Positions 22,837 through 35,969 are shown, numbered from the stretch's first letter. The stretch is 64,000 nt of DNA from Coleophoma eucalyptorum (GCA_026120035.1 JALRME010000032.1:186001-250000), one strand, 5' to 3'. Numbers and translations are program-made. Notes: generated by a model from the letters alone, not told the origin.

Positions 22837-24778
22837 ATGTCCAAGTACATGAAATGGGCCGAGCTCCCAGCAAGGGATGACGTCCACCAAGACAAAGGGA
22901 CGACAGATTGGGGGAACCACGATCTGTATCCCATTGCTCCAAAGGAACGTACTTACGGCCGCGGAGCTTTTCTTCTTTACTGGACGACTTGCGGAGCTGG
23001 ATTGTCAACGTTCGCCCTCGGAAGTTCTTATATCGTCTATGGCTTGACAGCTGGGCAGGCCTGTGGCGCCGTCTTGATAGGTTCTCTTCTGGCATCCATG
23101 AATTCTTTGCTTTGTGGGAGAGTTGGAGCTGAGAAGAACCTGGGCTATGTAAGTTTGACTGTATTTTGCTGAGCTTAGAACTGTCTTGCTGATCAGTGTA
23201 GACGATGATGGCTCGTGTGTCTTTTGGGCTGCGTGGCATGTGGCTGCCTCTGTTCTTCCAAATCGTTAGCAATATCATCTTTGTGAGTTTGGGTCTTTCT
23301 CTTACTGAAACAGTTGAATAGATAATTAACAAAGAGATAGTTTGGTATACAGGCAGTATACGGTGGCCAGGCAGTCTCTCTGATGCTTGGGGCTATTTTC
23401 CCTCAGTACAAGAACCTGGAGAACACATTACCCGCGAGGCAAGTAAGCAATGGAGGTTGAATAAAGTCATGAAAAACTGATGAAGGAATAGTTCCGGGAC
23501 AACAACGCAGAATATCATCGGCTTCTTCCTCTATGTGATTAGCTACATTCCGATCATCCTTTTCATCAAACCTCACAAGCTCGAACCATTTATGTGGCCT
23601 GCTTTCATCGGAACGGTAGCCACGGTTTTCGGTATCATGGCCTGGGCAGTGAACAAGAATGGGGGGTCTCCCGGCAACCTCATCACACCAACAATTGTAC
23701 TATCCACAAGCGATCGAGCCTTCCGTTTCATTCAATGTATCTCTAGCGTCTGCGGCACTTACACCGGCCCTGCAGACCGGTTTGCAGACTGGACTCGCTT
23801 CGCAAAGAAGAAGAACTCACATATTCTGGGAAGTGCTACGGCACTTCCTGTCGTCATTACGCTATGTGCTCTGCTTGGTGTCTTGACAGCGAGTGCAACA
23901 AGAGCAATCTATGGTGAGTCCTACTGGCAACCACTCACGCTTCTCCAGATGGTGCAACAGACGGAGTATACAGCAGGGTGTCGTGCAGCAACATTCTTTG
24001 CAGGTCTTGCCATCTATTCACACCAGTTGTTCGTTAACGTCACGCAGAACAACTACGGTGCTGGCATGGATCTGGCTGGTATCTGGCCACGATATATTTC
24101 CATGAAGCGCGGTGCCATTCTGCTTTGCTTCATTGGCGTTGTGATCCAACCGTGGAGATTCTTGACCCAAGCAACCGTTTTCATTTCCGTAATCTCTAGC
24201 TTTGGTGGTGAGTACTCAGAGATGCCGGAAGGATTTTGCGCACGACTGATATTTTTCAAATAGTCTTCTCGTCCGTGACAACAGCTATCTTGATCATCGA
24301 TTATTGGTGGGTTCGGAAGGGGATTTGGAAGGTACCTGATCTCTTTCAAGGAGGACCTGGTTATATCTACTGGTTCACGCACGGGATCAACCTGCGAGCA
24401 TGGTTTGCATATATCGTTGGGGTCATCCCATCTCTGCGTAAGTTCATTTACTCCATGTTTGGCAACTCAGAATCTAAAGTGACCCCCCGTCGCTAACTCT
24501 ATAAAGCTGGTTTGGTTCTCAACATCATGGGTAGAACGACGGGTGCCGCCGTGAAGATCTACCAGATCACTTATATCCTTGGATTTGTGCTGGGTGCAAT
24601 CTTGTTCGTCGGAGTGAATTTCTTTTTCCCGCCCGAAGGCCTCGGCATTGCTGAGGACTTTACCGAGCCTGAGTTCGTCGCTGGTATTGCCGCTTCTGCT
24701 TCAGATGATGGGAGTGAGAACGCGGTTGCGAAAGGCCCCATTATCGTATCAGAGAAACAAGACGTTGGAGATATATAG
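22837..24778 (+). CDS. NCS1 nucleobase/allantoin-type permease (Fur-like)
   Basis: The exons are 22837-23148, 23202-23282, 23353-23438, 23492-24207, 24264-24437 and 24507-24778, in phase, giving 546 aa. This is a plasma-membrane proton symporter of the NCS1 family (Fur4/Dal4/Thi7 group), with about 12 hydrophobic segments. Conserved blocks are WGNHDLYPI, the GLTAGQACGAVLIGS and ARVSFGLRG segments, a QNNYGAGMDLAG segment (from residue 345), and SVISSFGVF. Substrates in the family are uracil, uridine, allantoin, thiamine and related compounds; which one applies here cannot be read from sequence. Intron 3 has a GC donor (GCAAGT at 23439-23444), forced by the frame: the nearby GT would give an early stop. 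The first ATG is at 22837; the frame extends upstream only from a TTG. Confidence 0.92.
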
Positions 24779-27056
24779 CTGTCTGATCTTTGAGGACGGG
24801 CGAGGAAGCGAGTCGGAGAGATTTTCTTGTATGTATCAGCTATATTCCAGTTAATGATGTGTCTTAACAAGTATGTATTGAGTTAAATGGTGAATGGAGC
24901 TACCAGTTCGTCCCCTCAGAATGATCGCAGGTGTGCGAATACTTTGTTGCATCATGCTCGATTCTTGGCGAAGAGAAAAGGGATGAACTGAGCTCTCGTG
25001 CCTTGCCGAAGCGCCTCGGGCGCGGCTTTCACGATGTGTCCACTCTCAGTCTTTCGCACTGCACTACATGCTTGCTCGACGGCTGTCCACTCCCAAAGAA
25101 AAGCAAGCAGAAAAACAAAAAGAAAAAAGAGCAGATTCTTGCCCAACAGAGACGCTCAACCTCCATTCCTTCTGCCTGCATATTTATTGCAAAGGAGGTC
25201 TTTGTACCTACTGTGACTGTGATATCACTGGCCAGCTTATATGCAGCGAGCCAATTATGCTGCACATCAAGCTCCCAGTCGCTTAGCCGTCATAGGTTGC
25301 CCTTCAGGGTTGACGGGCTCCCCATGGCAAGGTAATCAAAATGTGCCGGGCGATCGATTGCAATGCTGGCTGGCAATATGCCATTGGCGGGGCGATGCAT
25401 TGCTCAAAGAGGAGCACGTACTCCAGTTCATCTGAAGACGCCAGTTTGAGAGTGATGATCAATCTGAATCCAAATCCGCAATGACAGCGAGAGGTGAGTG
25501 AGGGAGTGAGGTGGGCGATCGTCAAGACCGTGGCTTGCACGGGAAGATTAGGAAGTTTCAAGGCGCATAAGCAACGACTGTACGTACTCCGGTATCCTCC
25601 AAGGTTTATCGGACCTTGGAGTCTTGGCTCCGGTCCCAATCACTGAAGTGGTGATTATGTCGGGACTTCTATTAACACATCAATCATGTTTGCCATGTTT
25701 CTCATCGGTACTTCTCACTGGCTTGACTGTTGCTCGTCTGTCGTAATCGTCCCTGTCCCCCGTTGCAAGGATCACTATACCCCACAATTTTGTTTTTTGC
25801 TTTTGCCTATACAATACAGTACCGCACCTTCCTTGTCTCTCTGATCGGGCTCCTGGCGGCATTGTCTTGATACTGTTAGGTATGGCTGTATATTATGGTA
25901 CATGCGACACATTTCGTCCCGGCGCAGACTAGACAAATGGAACAGCCTGCTAATGGCAGTCTTCTGCTAGGTACTGCTATCTGGCATATTTCTGCGATGG
26001 ATCGATCACGATCCCGACAGTATTGCAGAATCTCACCGACAAGTCGATTACTGCAATTACCAATCCAGAAATTCTAGCCTTTTGGTCTGTCACCCAACAT
26101 CTCGGCGCTCACCACTTCACGATGTCCCCTCCCCTCCCCCTCTCTCAAAGCAACGCCTCGACCTTTTCCTTTCGATTTCTTTGTAATCCTCCAATCAAGG
26201 GTCGTGATGTCATGCTTGTCCCTTCTAATCTTCAAGGCCCCGCATCTTATCGACTCTCCCTGTCGCATGTTGCATACCGTTATATTTGGTAATGCGTCCT
26301 GCCGTGCACTTCTGTGGCCATCGTGGGCGCAACCAAGGCCGAACGTGCTTTAGACTTCCACCCCGGCCCTGGTATTTGTATTTTGATAATCGAGCTTCCT
26401 GGAAAAGCTAACGCTCATCTTGGTTTACCTACCTCTGTAAGCTGGTGGTCTTATTTTGGCAATGAACTGATGTCAGATTTTGCTGCATCTTCTCGGAAGA
26501 GCATCACCTCTTCTCATCGCGAGAATCCTTCCCTCGTCAGCTTGCTTGATCAGATCAGCATATCTACAATAGTATCGATTGGGCTGCAGCACCGTTTCAT
26601 GCCGTTTTGTTCTGCCATGTGTCTCAATTTCGGGAGTGCTGTGCTTCTCGAATAGAAAAAAGCACGGTGGAGCGACCCATGCCAAGAGCCTTCCACGTCT
26701 TCAGCTTGATAGATATTGGATAAAGTGTGGGTCTTATACAGTAGTACTGTCGCCTATATCACCTTGGCTGATGGCATAGCACCTCAGTCATGGATTCCAG
26801 GCCCCGGATGTCTATGGTCTGATTACCAAAGTCAATTAAGCCACCCCAGATTGGACTGATGATCCTAAGTCCTGCCAAAAGTCTCGAACTGTTGGCTGAC
26901 AAAATTATGCTGCTTGATCGTGCCTACTGGGCTCTCCAGGCGAGGTGCATGAGTATAAAACCACGACGAAAGGACATGCATTTCTTACTTCACCCAGTCA
27001 CCTCCTCATTCTCATTTTGGTTGTGACTTTCCTAGTCACCCACCGGTCTTTCCAAA
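24779..27056. other. Long intergenic region upstream of the catalase
   Basis: About 2.3 kb without a supported gene. It contains pyrimidine-rich runs (for example 26125-26150). Open frames in it show no domains. A TATAAA at 26954-26959 is the likely core promoter of the catalase. Such long leaders are common for stress-regulated fungal genes. Confidence 0.5.
26954..26959 (+). promoter_or_regulatory. TATA box of the catalase gene
   Basis: TATAAA in GAGTATAAAACC lies 103 bp before the catalase ATG. Confidence 0.55.
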
Positions 27057-29386
27057 ATGCGTCAATCAATGTTATTTCTCGGCTTGGCTGCTACTGTTGC
27101 AGCTCAATGCCCTTACATGGATCGAGTTGATCGTCGTGCTTTGGATACATCCAGCGACCTGCTCGAATCTTACACTGTCGACGACTCAGATACCTATTTG
27201 ACTTCCGATGTGGGAGGCCCTATGGCAGACCAGCAGAGTCTTAGTGCTGGGGACCGAGGACCTACTTTATTAGAGGATTTCATTTTCCGCCAGAAGATCA
27301 CTCACTTCGATCATGAACGGGTAATATTAAACATCCTTCTATCAAGAATAAATTTATTTACAGATATACACAGGTACCTGAGCGTGCTGTCCATGCCCGA
27401 GGCGCCGGTATGCTTTTACACCATCAATTATTGTGATAACTTATGCTAATCCATGCAGGTGCTCATGGAACCTTTGTGAGTTATGGAAACTACACCAATA
27501 TCACCGCAGCGTCTTTCCTTAGCGCTGCTGGAAAGGAGACTCCAATGTTCGTCAGATTCTCAACAGTTGCTGGCAGCAGAGGAAGTGCAGATACCGCACG
27601 TGATGTCCATGGATTCGCAACCAGATTTTATACCGACGAGGGGAACTTTGGTATGTTGGATACTTCACTTCTACTGGCTGAACACTAACTAGCTTCAGAT
27701 ATTGTGGGAAACAATATTCCAGTCTTCTTCATCCAAGATGCTATACAGTTCCCGGATCTGATCCATGCTGTCAAGCCAATGCCAGATAAGGAAATCCCCC
27801 AAGCCGCAACCGCACACGATTCAGCCTGGGACTTCTTCAGTCAACAACCCAGCAGCTTGCACACGTTGTTCTGGGCTATGGCCGGTAACGGCATTCCAAG
27901 GTCTTTCCGACACATGGATGGGTTTGGGATCCACACGTTCCGCTTTGTTACTGACGATGGAAATTCCAAGCTGGTCAAGTTCCACTGGAAGAGTATGCAA
28001 GGAAAGGCAAGCTTGGTCTGGGAGGAGGCACAGGCACTAGCTGGAAAGAACGCAGATGCGCATCGTCAAGATCTTTGGGATGCTATTGAGTCGGGCAATG
28101 GTCCGTCTTGGGAATTTGGTGTCCAGATCGTCGAAGAAGAAGATGTTCTCAAGTATGGTTTCGATTTGCTTGACCCTACTAAGATTATTCCAGAGGAACT
28201 GGTACCCGTTCAGATTCTTGGAAAGATGACTATGAATAAGAATCCTCGCAACTACTTTGCTGAGACTGAGCAAGTTATGGTAAGTGATTCGACGGCCTCC
28301 TGTTTCAGGCAGATTGCTAATAATGCTTAGTTCCAACCTGGCCATATGGTTCGTGGTGTTGATTTCACCGATGACCCACTGCTGCAAGGTCGTATCTTCT
28401 CATACCTGGATACCCAGATTAACCGTCACGGCGGACCAAACTTTGAGCAACTTCCCATCAACCGACCTCGCATTGCTATTCACAACAATAACCGCGACGG
28501 CGCGGGACAGAATTTCGTTCATCTTAACACAGCGGCATACTCACCCAACACCTTGAATGGTGGCTCACCAATGCAAGCCAACCAAACCGCAGGTAACGGA
28601 TTTTTCACAGCACCAAAGCGCACCGTATCTGGCGCTCTTGTTCGAAGCTTGTCGTCTACCTTCTCTGATGTCTGGTCACAACCACGACTCTTTTACAACT
28701 CCCTGATCCCGGTAGAGAAGCAGTTCCTAATCAACGCCATTCGCTTCGAGACTTCTCATTTGCAGTCTGACATTGTCAAGTCCAACGTTCTGATCCAGCT
28801 TAACCGTGTCAGTCACGACCTCGCTACTCGTGTCGCTAGCGCACTTGGAATGACTGCACCAGCTGCAGACTCAACGTACTACAACAACAACTCGACTGCA
28901 TTCGTCTCGATTTTCAACAACACGCTCCCAACCATTGCCACCCTCAAAGTTGGTATTCTTGCCAGCACTGCATCCGCGGCTTCTCTTACTCAAGCCCAAG
29001 AACTCGCTGGTTCTTTCGCACGGTCCAACGTGACGGTTACCATCATTGGCGAGTCGCTCGCTACCGGCTTCAACCTTACTTATTCTGCAGCCGACGCAAC
29101 GGCTTTTGATGGACTTATTATTGCAACTGGTGCCGAGTCCTTGTTTGCATCCAATAGCTCTTCAACACTCTACCCAGCCGGTCGTCCATCAACAATCTTA
29201 CTTGACGGATACCGATTCGGCAAGCCAGTCGGTGCTCTTGGTACCGCGACGAGCACCATTCGCTCTGTCGGTATCACCACTACACCCGGAGTTTACACCA
29301 GCAATGACACAACATCGTTTGTAACAGACTTCGAGACTGGCTTAAAGACATACAAGTTTATTGACCGTTTCCCACTTGATGCTTAA
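27057..29386 (+). CDS. Secreted large-subunit catalase (clade 2, CatB-like)
   Basis: The exons are 27057-27320, 27374-27407, 27459-27650, 27699-28279 and 28331-29386, in phase, giving 708 aa. It converts H2O2 to water and O2. The signal peptide is residues 1-16 ([16 protein letters not shown]). The catalase core carries the distal His (H95 in [11 protein letters not shown]), the distal Asn (N168/N169 in [12 protein letters not shown]) and the proximal heme Tyr (Y382 in RIFSYLDTQ). Residues after about 550 form the flavodoxin/class-I-amidotransferase-like C-terminal domain that defines large-subunit catalases, including the LKVGILAST and [15 protein letters not shown] segments. The 708-residue length and signal peptide fit extracellular fungal CatB-type enzymes. 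The second exon is only 34 nt and encodes the distal-His loop. Confidence 0.96.
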
Positions 29387-29576
29387 GACGGCTTTTAAAG
29401 TGGGTGGGTTCACTTCTTGTACATTCTTTTGTCGATTGGGATGATGGTGATTTGAGGTTGATTTAAAATTGTATGACTTTCCAAGTCATGATAAATTCGC
29501 TTCTGTAGTGTGTTTTGCGCCTTGCGCCTTTATTTATGCTAGTAAAATGCAACAAAAAAATATTATATATACGCGC

Positions 29577-31425
29577 TCAAAAGGAGACCTGAAACTTTGG
29601 ATTTGTCCTAATCCGTTCCCCAAACATACCAAACAACCATGGCGTCGGCGCCAATGCCAATGCAATAAAAGCCAGCAAACTATTTCCCCATCCATATCCA
29701 AGAGCATCATATAATTTCAGCCCCCCAAGTGGCAGCAATGCACCTAGCAGACTTCGCAAGACAGCGTTCGCGGCCGTGACACTCGCTGCATGGAGGGTGA
29801 AGGCATCCACCAGATATGTCTGGATGCACATCAAGATCGCAATCATGCCAAAGCCAATAAACGTCGTGCCGATCTGTGCCAGAATCCAATGCACCTTGTA
29901 CTCGACGCCCCAGCCATACATAAACAAGCCAATGGGCAGCGAGAGGGCTGCCGGGACGGTGATGAGGAATGGAAGCCGGTCTTCCGGCGTGATGGTCTTC
30001 CCGCGCGCTGCCCGCCTCTTAATCGTGCGATCACTGAATACTGCCACGTACGCGAGGCCGCAGAAAGTGCCGATGCCAGAGCCGATAAAGGCCAGACCCG
30101 CGCTGGATGTCGAGAAGCCATAGACGCCCTCAAACACGAAGGTGAAGGTGGTGAAGAGGATGTACAGGAGGCCGTACATAACGGCGATGTAGATGCACAT
30201 CGCAGCTACAATAGGGGAGAAGCAGAACATCTTGATTGGCCGCACGATGCTGTGGGCGAAGAGCTGCTTGGTCGTTAGATCGGAGGCGAGTCGGGAGTGG
30301 TAGGCTGGGTTGCCAGTCGATTTGCGAAGCCGGGCTGCCTTGCGGCCGAGGATTACGGGCGCGTATGTTTCCCGCAGGACGACAAAGGAGAAGACTGTCA
30401 CGATGCCGAACTGTAAGACGCATATGTTAGTCGAGCGTTGAAAACTGGACCGAAGACCTGGGTGTGTGGTTCTAAGCGAGCAGTCGAATGGTCACTTACA
30501 GCAATGGCAATCACCCAGAAAATCCAACGCCATCCCGCATCTGCAGCAAGATATCCTCCGATGATTGGACCTATACCCTGTTAGTATCAAAGGGAACAAT
30601 TTGAGTCTTCCTCGTCAAAATCCCTTACCTATCATCGGCCCCAGAATTGGGCCTAAACTCCAGAGCGCCATAGCACCACCTCTCCTCTCTCTCGGCATGA
30701 TATCCGCAATCGTGCCGCTGCCACAAGTAATGGTTGCCACGCCGGCAAATCCAGCGAGGAAACGGCATGCAAGCAACATTCCCGAGTTTTGGGAGATAGC
30801 GCACATGATCGTGAAGAGCAGGAAGAGCACGTTCGTAACGTTGTAGATGATGACACGGCCATAGATCTCCGACAAGGGAGCAAGGATCAGAGGGCCAAAT
30901 GCGAAACCTAGCACAAAAATGGATACAACGAAGGTTGCAAAAGTAGTTGAGGTGGTGTTGAATGCAATGAGCACTTCAGGGATGGCTGGAGCAAACATGG
31001 AGGATGCTAATGGTCTAGACGCCGCTTTGGTTAGATATGTTTCTTGAGCAATGGTATAGTTGATAAGAAATAACTTACACGAGAAAAGTGATAGCAGACA
31101 TAGACATGATGTTCAACCACTTTGTCCTATCTGGCCAGTTCATAGGGTTCTCAGGATCCTGATCCTCAGGCTTCTCCCACCACACTTCGAACTCATCGTA
31201 ACCCACTGTTTCATTCTCGGGATTTTGATTATCTTCAGACCCCGAAGATGGCAATCTTATATCTTGGCGTTCTCCTAGTTTCTTCTCGTTCTCTGCGTAG
31301 TCCGGTGGTAGACCTGCTTCTAGTGCACTTGGATCCCGCTCTTGATCCTCTGAATGGGTTAATGTTGAAGGTGTTGACGTGCGAGTATCTGGCATGACTG
31401 TTTCGGGCGTAGTAGATGTGGCCAT
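29577..31425 (-). CDS. MFS drug:H+ antiporter-1 (DHA1, 12-TM) exporter
   Basis: The exons are 31425-31079, 31014-30629, 30570-30500 and 30410-29577, in phase, giving 545 aa. The cytosolic N-terminus of about 100 residues is acidic and disordered ([13 protein letters not shown] just before TM1, typical of Tpo1/Flu1-like DHA1 members). The membrane core shows the MFS motif A equivalent ([14 protein letters not shown]), motif B-like [21 protein letters not shown], and antiporter motif C-like [19 protein letters not shown] central cytosolic loop contains the [19 protein letters not shown] segment before TM7. Family members export drugs, polyamines or fungal metabolites; the substrate is unknown. 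It is convergent with the catalase (about 190 bp between stops), so the 3' UTRs may overlap. Confidence 0.93.
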
Positions 31426-33300
31426 ATTTGCAAGCGCTCTTCAGCAAAAATATCGATCCTCCAACCAAATAAGCTAAAAAGTTGTGGGCAAAGCACACTG
31501 GAGTGTGTGTTTGTTTTGAAGCCTGGCCAAACTAAGTACTGCTCAAGGAAAAGGCTTCAATCAATGCAAACAAATATTCTGCAATCCACGAACAACTGCG
31601 AATCTAATCAACCAAACTGGAATGCCCTTTAATGAGGGGAAGCAAGAAATATGTATATATATACACATTGACCCGTCCCATGTGCAAGAGAACAAACTTC
31701 TGTCAAATATCAAGCCATGCGCATGCACGCACCAGCAATCAATTCGCAGCGAGTACGATTCGGTGAGCGACAGCGTGTGATTGGCTTAATCTTGCTCGCG
31801 TGCTCGCTTGCTCGGTCTTCCTCGTACAATGTCTTACTGAGACGCGAGCACCCTGGCTCGTGATGTTGGAAAAGAGGATTGACCTTCCGAGATACGAGAG
31901 ATCCGAACCGAATACATGATCCCGAAGAGATTGGTCCGGGAAAAGGAGCAGAACTTGGGGAATGGGGGCGGGCGGACGTTGACTTTGGCGTTGGGAGTTG
32001 TGCAACGGATTCGGCTGATTGATGGGTTTTATGAAGCGTTGAGTTTATGAGGACTTGACTGCCGAGAGCGTATTTTGGCAGACGGCTAGGCAAGGTTTCG
32101 GGTCGATCAAGCTCCGAGCGAACATAAAGTGTTGCCCGAGAAGCCTTCATTCACAAGGTAGCAGATCTGCTTTAGCAACACTTGGTAGAGGAATGCAATA
32201 TTGCTCTAGGGAACAGCTACGTGAACTGGGAAAATATGCGGTATCGGGAATTGTAAAGTTGGTTTTTGATTGGCATCTGATATGCAGCTCTTACAACTCG
32301 CAATGATATAATTTTCAACTATACTCCAGGTTATATGACAGAGCTAGCCGTCTTTGTGTCTTTATACGAATACGGTCACGAAGATTCGGTTAGGTACCTT
32401 ACCTTACACAACATCGAATTTCCCAAGTAACTGCATGACTAATGTAGTAAGCTCATGGAGTTGCAACACGGATGTCATTTGTAGTGACCGACTTATCCCA
32501 AGAAGCTTTGCTGCATTGCGTACCATGTCAGTACCCCGAACCTAAAGAACCCTGTTTTCCCCCGAACTTCAGGGTAGATAGCTGCAAGCAGGTAAATCAT
32601 TCTACTCATTATAGGACGGGCTTTTCTTACTTCCTGAATCAAGGCGATTCAAACCAGGTACTCCATTTAGAAGTGCCTGCACAACATACTTTGAAAGCGT
32701 CAACAACTTGATTGATCGTCCCCTCAACTTCTAAACGCCTGATAACAAAGAAGCATCAACATTTCATGCAAACTCTTTTCATGGCTAGAATCTGCAGCGT
32801 CAACATTTTAGCATCAAAAATTCCCTCGCTTATTGATGCGAGATCGTTCAAGAGTTGAGGTTCGTTGCCCAATCAATTCATAGTGTATTGACCACCACCT
32901 CTTTTATCATTGTCTTGATACCCAAGATTGTGGAAGAAGAAGGATTCAATGTACATCCAAATCCTACTTTAACCAGACTTCAAGTGATTCGTTGTGTGAC
33001 ACATTTCTTGGCATGAGTCCGGGAAGGTGCTTGTTATGCTTGGCGACGAGATCCGTATCGCAGCGAATTTGAGTCGTATAGCGCTTAGTTGATCAATGTT
33101 GGTAGCTGTGCTATACGTCGCTCCCGGCACAACTCAGCGATGCCCGTGATTACCAGCAATGCGGGTGATGCTCGGTAACGACGCTCGATAAGTCTCGACC
33201 TAAGCCCGTAGTTGCGCCTGGTACGTACCTTAATGTAGGTACCCGTCTCTCATCCAACACTTTCGTTACATTTGCACCTGTTACCAAACCACCTGGAAAC
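31426..33300. other. Intergenic region, about 1.9 kb
   Basis: Upstream region of the MFS gene. A TATATATATA run lies at about 31653-31662, roughly 230 bp from its ATG, and could be its core promoter. Minus-strand frames at 31710-32150 and plus frames at 32055-32711 carry no recognisable features. Confidence 0.45.
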
Positions 33301-33882
33301 TCAAGGTGCGCCATCAACATCATTGCACACCTCGTGACACCATCCCAGCTTCTTACTCCAAGCCTCACTCATCTCATCAATACATTTTGCAAACAGCGCA
33401 GATCCAATATCGCACCAGTACCAAAACTGATCTACAAACTTCAACAACGTCGCACACGCCGCCAAAATAACCAAAGACTCTCCTCGGCCTTCATCCGCCA
33501 GTCTCAATAAATTAGCTGATACCACACCAGGCCAGATGTTCACCACGGATCGGAAATCGACAGTGCCGCAAGGTGAATATGGCACGGCCCAGGAATGACG
33601 CAATGCTTCCAGAGCATCCTGACAGGCGGTAAGCTCTGAAGGGTCCAGCATGGTTGGAGTGGTGGAGATGGTGGAGGGGTCGTGTGTGAGCTGCGCGAGA
33701 TGGAAATCTTGCGGGTTGGGGCTTTGCTCTATGGGGGAAGATGCCAAGGCGAGGAAGAGCGGGAACAGTCCTTGGGCTAGGCTTGTACGATCTGAACCGG
33801 CGAGAGCGACTATTCCTCGCAGTGAGAAGAACCAATGTGCACTTTTCTGGCCCCGTCTCGGTATTGCATTACGCTCGTTCAC
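33301..33882 (-). pseudogene. C-terminal remnant of a Zn2Cys6-type transcription factor
   Basis: The translated frame of 193 residues reads like the last third of a fungal-specific (Upc2/sterol-control-like) regulator. It has an AHWFFSLRGIVALAG segment, then a VNIWPGVVSANLLRLADEGR block and the SLVILAACATLLKFVDQFWYW segment. It ends with a Trp-rich CIDEMSEAWSKKLGWCHEVC block. The frame starts at GTG, with a stop just upstream in frame, and I find no Zn2Cys6 DNA-binding domain on the minus strand up to 35.9 kb. A further open piece in another frame (about 33896-34063) could be an older exon. The C-terminal family match is moderately sure. Calling it a broken gene rather than a gene with an unseen first exon is inference. 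Confidence 0.5.
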
Positions 33883-35969
33883 GGGACTTCATGCCAGCAT
33901 GTAAAGGGCTACGAAACACGCAGTGCAAAGACAGCATGTATGCTTTGCTCGTCTCATTCTCGGAGATACTTTTGGAAGGAAGGAAAGGCATCTTGTCCTT
34001 GATGCAGAGCAAGGAGGCGAAATTCTTGTCTTTTTTGGTCTTGCTGGCTACTGGAGTGTAGCGTGGAGGGTGTTAGCACACCGTACATAAGGAAAGGATG
34101 GGTGAATGCTAAGTGCAGGACAGCGATCTGCATAACGTGGAGATTCTGCTACTTCCCCAGGGTACAGTAAGCTTCCGTGGTATAATGATGAAGAAGTTGC
34201 AGTGACGAGACATCCATACCCGTGGGATTCAGACCAATTGGGTTAATGGATGGGGAGGCTTAGCGTATCCATGCTTCTGTATTGAGCTCTTATTCAGGTT
34301 CGGACCTCCTAAGGTTGCTTTTGTTATGGATGCGGATGCTTCTGGATGTGACTGGGGCAACGGGCACCAGAAAGACAAGACTGCACTCTAAGCTGTGCCG
34401 CAGGCAATTATTGCATAATGGTTTGTGCTCGTCACACTAGCAACCTTATCGGTGATTGATTGACCTTGATTTTCCGCTGCTTGCACTTTGTGCACCCAGT
34501 GCGTGACTTGACGTGTCGATGCTTCATGCTGTAGGGTGGAGATCGGCTATGGGTTCTAGCTATAGCCCTGGCTATGGCTCTGGTTGCAGCTATTATAGAG
34601 AAAGGCAAGTACGCAAGCGAGCCAGTCTTCTCGAGCTTGTATCGGTCGGTACTCTTGATTTGTTATTGGCACCCGGACGTCAACACGTCCTCGAGTACAA
34701 GTGGGAGAATGTACTGTCTCAATGATGTCTTGCTCCCTCTTAGCGAGACAGCCCCCTTTCCTCCCCTTCCCTTCCGACCCTAGACCTGCTTCTACTCACG
34801 CATGCTTCATTTCACCAGGTATGTGATTGGCGGATTTGGATTACGTGCCACGTTGGAGCTATGTAAGCTCAGGTACTGCCGTACATAGGTCACCATGTGG
34901 AACAATACCCGCGACGACCGCGCTCCAAAATGGCCTTCATTGTTTAATTCACCTTCGTTGTACGAAGGGCTACAGCATCAATCTATAGAATACATAGCAT
35001 AGGTTGCCTCCGTAACGGACAGAACAAAAGCCGCCCCGTGCTCAACGGGGACAGAGGAGAGAGGTTGGGGCAGGAAGCGGGGAATACTTCTGCCGAACCG
35101 ACCATCGGCACGTCCAGTCAGCATCATGGCAACAGACACGACCAAAACACTGTATGCTCTCGCTCAGCTGCTTTCATTGACTTGCTAACTTCACCCTCAC
35201 CCGCTCCAAGATTGCCAAACGGGAAATGCCCAGCACTGCTGTCGTCCCCCTTTTCTCATCTCATGCGCACGATAGACTCGCGAGACAACCCGACACCGCG
35301 TAGCCACCGGCCAATGAGAGCCGCAATCGAGGCCAGTGCCCGTCTCATTGGCCATGATGGCATCACATATAACAAGTTGCGCATTTCACATCTCCCATCA
35401 GCACCAATTCTCTGAACACATGCTCTCACATTCCCAGCGCCGCCAATCATCAACACTGGAGTCCGCCATTCCTGAGGTGTCTGATCATCAACCTGCGGCA
35501 TCGAATGCACAGCTGCTGGCGACAACTACACTGGACCACTGCGCTCCAAGTCGGCAGCCTGTCCCTGACACCCTGATGCACCAAATCATGGGCCATGCCT
35601 CGTTCTGTGCACCCTGAATTCCACTTATCGTGGGCTTCACGCGGCGCTCCTGTTCCCAAATATTGCCGTTGAGATCGCCTAGCGCTGCCGGACCCTGAAT
35701 GATGGGCAGACATGTGCTGTTACCATTGGTCAAAACGAGGTATATCTGGAAGACATGCTAGACCAAAGTATAACTTTAGAGGGGCACGTTCTGGTGGGGG
35801 AGGGGCAGTGATGGCAAGTGCTCCAGTGCTCAAGATACATCTCTGGCCACTGCCGCCTCCTTCCCTTCTCTCTTTTCTCTTTCTTCTCAGTCATCAACTT
35901 TCTCACATCTGATTCCAAGTATCAACTACTTTTCCAGCCAGTCCTTTTGGCCAGCAATGAGAGAGTACC
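33883..35969. other. Intergenic region, about 2.1 kb
   Basis: No intact gene seen. The segment about 33896-34063 on the minus strand may be a piece of the broken regulator. There are imperfect short repeats of CTATGGCTCTGG type at 34550-34590. The last 100 bp are CT-rich and belong to the BTA1 promoter/leader. Confidence 0.4.
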
